DNA of 28,659 bases from Promethearchaeota archaeon (lineage in GTDB: Archaea > Asgardarchaeota > Lokiarchaeia > Sigynarchaeales > SOKP01), in assembly GCA_019058515.1 (NCBI GenBank), contig JAHPYY010000150.1, positions 1-28,659 of the forward strand. The letters are read 5' to 3'. The position numbers and the translations under genes are program-made. Shown piece by piece: positions 23,258 to 28,659 of this stretch. Each line of letters begins with the position of its first letter. The stretch's first letter is position 1. A model generated the notes under the pieces. The model worked only from the letters and a program-made list of their open reading frames with translations. It was not told the DNA's origin and searched no databases.

Positions 23258-24325
23258 ATGGAAAAACCATCTTCTAAATCTAAGAACTTACGATACATAG
23301 GAAGCAATGTCTCAAATACAGTTGTAGAAGTTCCTAATAACGTTTTTAAATATATAATTATAGAAAAAGGAGCTATTAGTAAGCTAAAAACAATTTTAGA
23401 GCCTTTTGAATTACCAATATTCGTTACGGATAATTTGCTTTTCCTAAAATATAATAACGAAATTAGGTCTTTAATGGAAGGAAAACGAATAGAATGGCTA
23501 GAAGTTTTAAACGCTAATCTTTTTCTAAGTAAAAAGGAGATTAAATACGATATAGTAATAGGATTTGGTGGAGGGAGGAGTTTAGATGTTTCTAAATTGG
23601 TAGCTAAGAGATTTAAGATCGATTGGATATCGGTTCCAACAGCAGCGTCTCACGATGGTATTGCTAGCGATCTTGCCTCGGTTAAACACAATGGATATAA
23701 TTATTCTGAAAAGTGTAAACCTCCTTTAGGAGTTGTCGCAGATCTTTCGTTTCTGGAAAGTGCCCCTCCTATGTTAAAATTAGGAGGATTTGGTGATGTT
23801 TTAAGTAAAATATCAAGTTTAGGAGAATGGAAGTTAGCCCACGAAAAATCTCAAGAGAGTTTTGATATCGATATATTTAATTCAGTAAAATCGTCCCTAG
23901 ACACTATATTTAAGGATAACAGTTTAAACGAATTGATTAATGCAGAAATCTCTTGCGGGAAAGCAATGATTCGCTTTGGAAATTCGAGACCATGCTCTGG
24001 TACGGAACATGCTATATCTCATTCGATGGATCGCCATCTTAACAAGCTCCACGGACTTCAAGTGGCGTTTGCTTCGTTAATTTGTAATTATTATTTAGAA
24101 GAAGTTGGTTATTCTATTTATAATAACGATCATTTACTTAGGTTTATGACCCAGAATGACATGCCAACAAAATTGAACGACTTCAACCTTACAGCCAATC
24201 AGTTTTTTGCCTATATTTATCAGGCAATTAAGCTTATGAATCATAGGAACCGGTATTCGATATTCAAGCAGATTAAATTAAACGTACGCTCGATTTTAGA
24301 AACGATAAAAGATATTTATCTGTAA
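23258..24325 (+). CDS. egsA: sn-Glycerol-1-phosphate dehydrogenase
   Basis: A 355-residue member of the iron-containing alcohol dehydrogenase fold that reduces dihydroxyacetone phosphate to sn-glycerol 1-phosphate, the backbone of archaeal ether lipids. The NAD(P) site is FGGGRSLDVSK (103-113), followed by SVPTAASHDGIASDLAS. Zn ligands are Asp180 (GGFGDVLSK), His251 (SRPCSGTEHAISHSMD) and His265 (KLHGLQVAF). These blocks distinguish it from glycerol dehydrogenase and AraM-like relatives only by degree, but the archaeal setting supports EgsA. The length is normal. The gene stands alone with a 200-bp AT-rich upstream region. It supports an archaeal origin for the contig. Confidence 0.85.
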   Translation: MEKPSSKSKNLRYIGSNVSNTVVEVPNNVFKYIIIEKGAISKLKTILEPFELPIFVTDNLLFLKYNNEIRSLMEGKRIEWLEVLNANLFLSKKEIKYDIVIGFGGGRSLDVSKLVAKRFKIDWISVPTAASHDGIASDLASVKHNGYNYSEKCKPPLGVVADLSFLESAPPMLKLGGFGDVLSKISSLGEWKLAHEKSQESFDIDIFNSVKSSLDTIFKDNSLNELINAEISCGKAMIRFGNSRPCSGTEHAISHSMDRHLNKLHGLQVAFASLICNYYLEEVGYSIYNNDHLLRFMTQNDMPTKLNDFNLTANQFFAYIYQAIKLMNHRNRYSIFKQIKLNVRSILETIKDIYL

Positions 24326-24419
24326 GTTAGTGTTTTAATTAGTTATATCCTGCAATGAGATTTTGAAATTTAATATTCTGTTTTTTTATTTATTTACTCT
24401 TTAATCACTGAATTCTCTA

Positions 24420-24755
24420 TTAAAAAAGTAAGTATACAGAAAGTACAAATAATAGCACCGTTATTGTACCCCATAAAATAATTCCTGTGTTCTCTAAGTT
24501 AGTTAATAATTTTTGATTTTGATATATTCTTTCTCGTAATTTATTTAACCCTAAGAAACCCAATAGGTTAAATATTCTACTGTTAATCCGAGATTTTGAA
24601 TTTAAAGTATCATTTAATATTATCTTTGCTAGGTTAGTGAAGTTTTCTTCGCTTAAAGGGATGAAAATTAACTCGTTATTTACGGGTTTTTCAAACGCTT
24701 GAACGCCTAATTTTTTCATTAATTTTACTTCAAGAGACATTATATACTCACTCAC
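24420..24755 (-). CDS. Small tail-anchored hypothetical protein
   Basis: A 111-residue protein of unknown family. The first ~85 residues are soluble, polar and helical (SLEVKLMKKLGVQAFEKP, LSEENFTNLAKIILND). A single hydrophobic segment at the extreme C-terminus (IILWGTITVLLFVLSVYLLF) would anchor it in the membrane with the bulk in the cytoplasm. The start is Met1, or Met6 (MSLEVKLM). It converges on the G1PDH gene, which ends 95 nt away. No motif suggests an activity, but the clear amphipathic plus tail-anchor layout makes a real gene likely. Confidence 0.5.
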   Translation of the reverse strand: MSEYIMSLEVKLMKKLGVQAFEKPVNNELIFIPLSEENFTNLAKIILNDTLNSKSRINSRIFNLLGFLGLNKLRERIYQNQKLLTNLENTGIILWGTITVLLFVLSVYLLF

Positions 24756-24974
24756 CTACCTATTTTTTTTATTCGTGGGGAGCTCGATAATCCCGAATAT
24801 AACATAGCAATATCACTATTTAAACTTTTAGGTTTACCTATATTAAATAAAAATTCATTTAAAAATCGATCTATAAGCAATTTTGGAAAAAAACTTTCAT
24901 GCTATAATAAAAATTGAGCGTGCTATGAAAATTTGGTCGTGCATGACTCGATAACAATTATTAATAATTAAATC

Positions 24975-24984
24975 TTATAATATA
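24975..24984 (+). promoter_or_regulatory. TATA-like box of the 98-residue protein gene
   Basis: The sequence ttataatata lies 30-39 nt before the ATG at 25014, with no Shine-Dalgarno between them, suggesting a leaderless transcript. Confidence 0.35.
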
Positions 24985-25013
24985 TCTATAATTAATTTCG
25001 AATTAAGTAAATA

Positions 25014-25310
25014 ATGGCAGAGAAATATATTAGAAAGGGTATCAAACCGGATTATGCTGAAACTTTATATTCCTTAGAGAGAAGAGCTAAGGCTTACATA
25101 GCAAAATATAAAGAAGATGTAGAAGATCAGTTACAATGCCAAATTTCAAGAGACCCAAACTTCTTTTGGAATGGCATTAACCCTCTTGCGGACAAGAGCC
25201 CCGAGTTCATTGATGAAGTACGGAGAGACATGAGAGAAAAATGGGTAAGAGAAATATTTTTCGAGTTTAATCACTGTCAAAAAATTGTAATTATGGTTCC
25301 TTATTTTTAA
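25014..25310 (+). CDS. Small hypothetical protein (98 aa)
   Basis: I do not recognise this protein. It is hydrophilic and mostly helical (AETLYSLERRAKAYIAKYK, DEVRRDMREKWVREIF), with a central DPNFFWNGINPLADKSPEF segment and two cysteines that do not form a metal motif. The last ~15 residues (NHCQKIVIMVPYF) look unlike the rest, so the gene may have been truncated and now runs into intergenic sequence. That would fit its position next to the decayed Rieske oxygenase gene. The promoter-like spacing and compositional regularity of the first 80 residues support a gene, or the remains of one. Confidence 0.45.
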   Translation: MAEKYIRKGIKPDYAETLYSLERRAKAYIAKYKEDVEDQLQCQISRDPNFFWNGINPLADKSPEFIDEVRRDMREKWVREIFFEFNHCQKIVIMVPYF

Positions 25311-25338
25311 TTGTTCAATATCAAATTTAAGGAAATAT

Positions 25339-25363
25339 AGGACTCATTATAGGACCCATTATA
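25339..25363 (+). repeat. Tandem 13-nt direct repeat
   Basis: The sequence aggactcattata is followed at once by aggacccattata, sharing one base, with a single mismatch. A related taggactcgttata lies at 23231-23244 upstream of the G1PDH gene. It sits beyond the 3' end of the Rieske pseudogene. Confidence 0.4.
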
Positions 25364-25370
25364 CCGAACG

Positions 25371-25948
25371 CTAAACCCATACATGTAATTCATCATCTAA
25401 CTATTTAGTAATAGGACCATCAATTAATGTTTTACAACCTCGTCTAATAGTATTGTAATGAACAAAGGGAAAATGAACAACATCAAGTTGATTTTCAATT
25501 GCTCTTGAATAATGGATTGACCAATGGTCAATATATGTAGCATAGAAGAAACTATCATCAAGATCTTCAAAAAACGGTAATGATGGATATTCTTTTTGAT
25601 GTTCACCCCACCAAATCCATATTAAACCATGTGCTTCTTTAACATGATAACTGTTTACTTTGTATCTCTCAGGTGCGTAGGTATTTTTACCAATGGCTGG
25701 AATTTTGGTTACTTTTCCAGTTTTATCATATTCAAAACTATGAAAAGAAAATTGGACTATTTTATTACTTAGTAATTTGTCTTTGCTTAATGCATGACTT
25801 CGATGAGTACATTTATCGAAAATACAACTTATCTTATTATTTTTATCTCGCCAAAAAACAAGCTTTTCTACTAATCGACTAACACCAATAAGTTTGCCTT
25901 TCTTAAGTTCTTTGGAATCTAATACTGCATACCTTGATTTCTAATCAT
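25371..25948 (-). pseudogene. Decaying Rieske [2Fe-2S] aromatic-ring oxygenase, large-subunit type
   Basis: The minus strand encodes the N-terminal half of a Rieske-type oxygenase (phenylpropionate dioxygenase large-subunit group). The start ATG is at 25946-25948. One missing T near 25933/25934 breaks the frame where MIRNQ-WYAVLDSKELKKGK would be expected. The body then reads on for 175 codons (LVFWRDKNNKISCIFDKCTH, RAIENQLDVVHFPFVHYN) to a TAG at 25401-25403. After that stop the family sequence continues in frame (LDDELHVWV) to a second stop at 25371. The first Rieske pair CTH survives, but the second motif CPFHGF has become FSFHSF, so one cluster cysteine is gone. The C-terminal catalytic half is missing. 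Confidence 0.75.
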
Positions 25949-26055
25949 ATAACCACAAAAGACGATTTTTATAAGTTAATTTATATTATTGAATTTATTT
26001 GATTTTTATAAAAAAAAATATGTAAATATTAGTTAAACAAATTTTCAATAATTAG

Positions 26056-26085
26056 GGACTCAATAAATCAAGTGTTTATTGGTCC
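26056..26085. promoter_or_regulatory. Inverted repeat upstream of the FixC-FixX-SCP2 operon
   Basis: The arms ggac(t)caataaa (26056-26067) and tttattggtcc (26075-26085) form an 11-bp stem with one bulged T and a 7-nt loop. It lies 37 nt before the first start codon of the operon, where it could be an operator or a leader hairpin. Confidence 0.4.
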
Positions 26086-26121
26086 TATAACCTATTACTA
26101 ACAATAGTAGCTGATACAACT

Positions 26122-27426
26122 ATGAGTAAAAATGAATATGATCTAGTTATAGTTGGAGCTGGTTGTGCAGGTCCAGCTGCTGCGAAAAAAGCAGCAGAGT
26201 TGGGACTGAAAGTATTACTTCTTGAGAAATCTCAAAAACCAGGTGAAAAGAATGTTTCTGGAACGTGTTTGAATATGGCCGCTTTAGTAGATCCTGATTT
26301 ACAGTATCTTATGAAAGGACCAATTGAACGTGAAATCTATGAAATGACTTCTTATATGGTAACACCTGAAAGAACAACGATGCAACGAGAAATGCCAAGT
26401 GAAGGATTAATTGTACTATCAATAAGAAGAGATGAATTTGATGCATGGCATACTGAGTTAGCTAAAAAAGCAGGGGCAGAAATCAAATTATCGACTACAG
26501 TACTGGATATCATTGAAGAAGATGGGAGAATAACAGGAATCGTAACTGACACAGGAGATAAATATTACGGTAAGGTAATAATTGACGCAGCTGGAGTGAA
26601 TTCTATAATTGGACGTAAAGCAGGTTTGATACCTAAAAGAAGAGGTAAAAATATGATTCTCTATACCACCCTAAATGTATGGTTAGGAGAGGAAAAAGTA
26701 GATGAACGATTTGGTAATTCGATTTACTATTTCTTAGGACCAAATTGTCAGTACAAAACTTGGCCATGGATTTTTCCAAAAAGAGAAGTAGTAACCATCG
26801 GTACTGGTGGTTATATGGATGAAAACCTCTTCAAGGGAGATATAAAATCAGTTAATGACTATATGCAAAATCTCATCGATGTACCAATAATCAAAGAAAA
26901 ATTGGAAGGTGGTCGAGTGGAAGCTTGGGGATTACATCTTGAGTATGATGAGGCAATAGAAAAACGAACTAGAGATGGATTAATTCTAACTGGAGAAGCT
27001 GGTGGTTATGTTATGCCATTTATAGGCGAAGGAATGACGGAAGCATTCTTTACTGGAGTATATGCAGCAGAAGCAGCGAAAAAAGCAATCGATGAAAATA
27101 ATTTCTCAGCTGAATTTCTAGAAGAGTACTACATGGAAAAATGTAATGAAAATCTTTTCCTACAATCATTCCGTTATATAGCAGATTTCAATAAACAATC
27201 AATCCTATCAATACCAGATGAAGAACTAGCTGCCTTAATGCAAAATATTGTTATAGGTGGTGGATTCATCAGCAATGCTATTCACACAAATTGGATGAAG
27301 GGAGCTGATGAAGATGATATGAGTCTAGTGCAAGACGCAAAAGACTTCTATGAATTACTCAAACCCTACAGGCGAGTAGGACCTGAATCTATTGAAATTT
27401 ACAAGAAAATGAGGGCTGAAAAATGA
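26122..27426 (+). CDS. FixC-like electron-transfer flavoprotein dehydrogenase (geranylgeranyl reductase superfamily)
   Basis: A 434-residue FAD enzyme. The N-terminal dinucleotide fold is VIVGAGCAGPAAAKKAAELG..VLLLEK. The middle carries LSIRRDEFDAWHTELAKKAG and IIDAAGVNSIIGRKAG, and the FAD-closing motif is LILTGEAGGYVMPFIGEGM. These fit both FixC/ETF-quinone oxidoreductase and archaeal geranylgeranyl reductase, which share one superfamily. The next gene is a FixX-type ferredoxin overlapping by ATGA, which favours FixC: electron transfer between an electron-transfer flavoprotein, a ferredoxin and a lipid or quinone pool. No ETF subunits lie within the window. A lipid saturase using the ferredoxin as donor is the alternative, and the SCP2 protein encoded downstream would fit it. 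Confidence 0.75.
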   Translation: MSKNEYDLVIVGAGCAGPAAAKKAAELGLKVLLLEKSQKPGEKNVSGTCLNMAALVDPDLQYLMKGPIEREIYEMTSYMVTPERTTMQREMPSEGLIVLSIRRDEFDAWHTELAKKAGAEIKLSTTVLDIIEEDGRITGIVTDTGDKYYGKVIIDAAGVNSIIGRKAGLIPKRRGKNMILYTTLNVWLGEEKVDERFGNSIYYFLGPNCQYKTWPWIFPKREVVTIGTGGYMDENLFKGDIKSVNDYMQNLIDVPIIKEKLEGGRVEAWGLHLEYDEAIEKRTRDGLILTGEAGGYVMPFIGEGMTEAFFTGVYAAEAAKKAIDENNFSAEFLEEYYMEKCNENLFLQSFRYIADFNKQSILSIPDEELAALMQNIVIGGGFISNAIHTNWMKGADEDDMSLVQDAKDFYELLKPYRRVGPESIEIYKKMRAEK

Positions 27427-27683
27427 AAGTAGAAATGAAAGTAGATTACTATAAAGGCGATACAAGTGAATTTGTCAGGGTAATTGAAGACAAATGCACT
27501 GGATGTGGCAATTGTGCTAAATTCTGCACAAGAAACGTTTGGGTAAAAGACGGAGGAATCTATCGACCTAAAAACTTGAAAGATTGTGTAGAATGTGGAG
27601 CTTGTTGGAATATTTGTGAATTCGATGCTGTCATTTTCGAAGAACCTAAGGGTGGTACTGGAGTAAGATTCGAGTACGGATAA
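27423..27683 (+). CDS. FixX-like ferredoxin with two [4Fe-4S] motifs
   Basis: An 86-residue ferredoxin. C25-x2-C28-x2-C31-x3-C35 and C55-x2-C58-x2-C61-x3-C65 form two complete [4Fe-4S] sets. The C-terminal EEPKGGTGVRFEYG is the recognisable FixX ending (a 'P.GG.GV.Y.G' pattern). Classical FixX proteins are degenerate in one set; here both look intact. It overlaps the FixC-like gene by 4 nt (ATGA), so the two are probably a functional complex with the ferredoxin delivering electrons to or from the FAD subunit. Confidence 0.82.
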   Translation: MKVEMKVDYYKGDTSEFVRVIEDKCTGCGNCAKFCTRNVWVKDGGIYRPKNLKDCVECGACWNICEFDAVIFEEPKGGTGVRFEYG

Positions 27684-27703
27684 AACTACATGAGATAATA
27701 AAA

Positions 27704-28039
27704 ATGGTTTCAGATGAAGAAATAATAAACGGGCTTAACAATATAAAAACCAGAATCACAGATGAAAAAGTAGCTAAACATTTTAAGAGCTGGAATAAAA
27801 CAATGCAGTATTACTTCCCAGATGTTGACAAGTACTTTCATATAAAGTTAATTAATGGTATACCTGGTGAAGTGATAAAAGGTCAAGCAGAAAAACCAGA
27901 GATAAGCTATGAAATGACAACTGAGGACTTTTTTGCCTTAAATCGTGGTGAAATTTCAGGTTTGACATTGTATAACCAAAAACGACTAAAAATTAAGGCA
28001 TCAATGCCCGATATAATGAAATTACAGAAATTGATCTAA
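27704..28039 (+). CDS. SCP2 sterol/lipid-transfer-domain protein
   Basis: A 111-residue single-domain protein of the sterol carrier protein 2 fold. It shows helix NGLNNIKTRITDEKVAKHF, strands FHIKLINGIPGEVIKGQ and EISYEMTTEDFFALNRGEIS, and the typical closing RLKIKASMPDIMKL. SCP2 domains bind fatty acyl chains, isoprenoids or other hydrophobic ligands in the cytoplasm. It starts 20 nt after the ferredoxin and is probably part of the same transcript. In that setting it may present a hydrophobic substrate, such as an isoprenoid or acyl compound, to the FixC-like enzyme. Confidence 0.78.
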   Translation: MVSDEEIINGLNNIKTRITDEKVAKHFKSWNKTMQYYFPDVDKYFHIKLINGIPGEVIKGQAEKPEISYEMTTEDFFALNRGEISGLTLYNQKRLKIKASMPDIMKLQKLI

Positions 28040-28068
28040 TATTCAATTTTTTTTTTATTTTATTTTTG

Positions 28069-28281
28069 TTATGGAACATAAGCTACACTATGATTATTGT
28101 CTATTTTTTTATTTGAGTTCATTACTTTTAATAGCTCTTGAGATTTATCAATCTCTCTTTCATTATCTAAAACAAAGTACTCAATTTGACTATCAATATT
28201 TATTAACTTAGACAAAATTTCAATTATGAAATTCAAAATTTTAGAAATTACTTTATATTTATATTTTGATAAATGAATCAC
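28069..28281 (-). CDS. Doubtful small ORF (70 aa)
   Basis: A 70-residue frame with a GTG start at 28279-28281 encodes a basic N-terminus, a hydrophobic stretch (VISKILNFIIEILSKLINI) and a charged C-terminal half. There is no Shine-Dalgarno and no family resemblance. It fills an otherwise gene-free spacer of 319 bp, where AT-rich composition makes chance frames common. I see nothing else in this spacer apart from promoter-like AT tracts before the next gene. Confidence 0.22.
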   Translation of the reverse strand: MIHLSKYKYKVISKILNFIIEILSKLINIDSQIEYFVLDNEREIDKSQELLKVMNSNKKIDNNHSVAYVP

Positions 28282-28358
28282 AAAAATTTAAAAAATCACT
28301 TTCTTATTTTAATAAATAATTATAATGAATAATAAGAATAAAAAAGAGTGATTAAAAA

Positions 28359-28659
28359 ATGAAATCTCCAATAAAGTGGATAATATTAACTCTCTTAATA
28401 ATTGGTTTCGTTATAATATTAGGCTTTACTTCAGGTTATGTATTACTTTATTTAGAATTACAATATTTGGGTTTACAAGGAGCGTCTCTATATATTGATA
28501 TAGGTATTTCTGTTTTACTATTGTTAATAATAATTAATTTATTAAACCAAAGAAAAAATATCGACGAACAAAGAAAAACATTGTTTACATTTATAATTTT
28601 ACATCTCATCATGCTTTTCTTATATGCTTCTATGATGATTTGTAAATTTATATTCCTAC
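28359..28659 (+). CDS. Membrane protein, truncated by the window edge
   Basis: The frame starts at ATG 28359 (gagtgatt lies 7-8 nt upstream) and stays open to the end of the window, giving about 100 residues. There are three strongly hydrophobic segments: IILTLLIIGFVIILGFTSGY near the N-terminus, then GISVLLLLIIINLL, and FIILHLIMLFLYASMMI at the cut end. A polar loop (NQRKNIDEQRKTL) separates the second and third. It is a polytopic membrane protein of unknown family; the rest lies outside. Confidence 0.6.
   Translation, partial: MKSPIKWIILTLLIIGFVIILGFTSGYVLLYLELQYLGLQGASLYIDIGISVLLLLIIINLLNQRKNIDEQRKTLFTFIILHLIMLFLYASMMICKFIFL

Noticed and set aside
25424..25882. Small hydrophobic ORFs on both strands (25424-25606 minus, 25673-25882 plus)
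   Set aside because: They are out-of-frame shadows of the Rieske oxygenase remnant, whose frame shows clear family sequence.
26122..27426. Digeranylgeranylglycerophospholipid reductase as the firm name
   Set aside because: The fold is shared, but the overlapping FixX-type ferredoxin gene makes a FixC-like role at least as likely, so only the superfamily is stated.
1..28659. CRISPR arrays, tRNA or rRNA genes
   Set aside because: No regularly spaced repeat series, no tRNA T-loop with a matching acceptor stem, and no conserved rRNA segments were found by reading; a covariance-model search would settle this.

Overview
The window is AT-rich DNA from an archaeon. The evidence is a glycerol-1-phosphate dehydrogenase (archaeal lipid backbone), a ribosomal protein eS30, a TFS/RPB9-type zinc ribbon, an Lrp/AsnC regulator, a formaldehyde-activating enzyme domain (a tetrahydromethanopterin enzyme), and TATA-like boxes 25-35 nt upstream of several start codons (near-leaderless genes). 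The gene mix and composition would fit an Asgard (Lokiarchaeia-like) genome, but that placement is an inference. No rRNA, tRNA or CRISPR array was seen.

Layout. 1-2.5 kb: the end of an RMD1/DUF155-like membrane protein and a large metallophosphoesterase on the minus strand. 2.8-4.1 kb: a small zinc ribbon whose frame appears broken, eS30, and two decayed remnants (a methyltransferase-like gene with an in-frame stop and a glutaminase-like fragment). 4.3-9.8 kb: a tight minus-strand operon of three GT4 glycosyltransferases and a GH130 mannoside phosphorylase/hydrolase, bracketed by two ~52-nt direct repeats. 10-11.7 kb: an Lrp regulator, a CxxCxxCC (YkgJ) protein with an inverted repeat around its TATA box, and a short winged-helix gene that has no standard start codon. 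12-14.8 kb: a B12-binding/TIM-barrel-like protein translationally coupled to an opine-dehydrogenase-family enzyme, behind a leader with a strong hairpin. 15.4-17.7 kb: UDP-glucose dehydrogenase and a HEPN/MNT toxin-antitoxin pair. 18-21.1 kb: an operon of an unrecognised 427-residue protein, a fusion of a DHDPS/NAL-family aldolase with Fae, and an 84-residue protein. 21.2-24.3 kb: an Old Yellow Enzyme homologue, a Bcp peroxiredoxin and G1PDH. 24.4-25.9 kb: small proteins and a decaying Rieske oxygenase pseudogene. 26.1-28 kb: a FixC-FixX-SCP2 operon. The window ends inside a membrane protein gene.

The most novel item is the aldolase-Fae fusion at 19340-20851. The aldolase half keeps the Schiff-base lysine and catalytic tyrosine but lacks the arginine that marks lysine-pathway DHDPS. 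The Fae half keeps its catalytic histidine. The simplest reading is an enzyme that releases formaldehyde by retro-aldol cleavage of a hydroxylated 2-oxo acid, or fixes it in reverse, and passes it directly to the pterin cofactor. The co-transcribed 427-residue protein may supply or consume the substrate.
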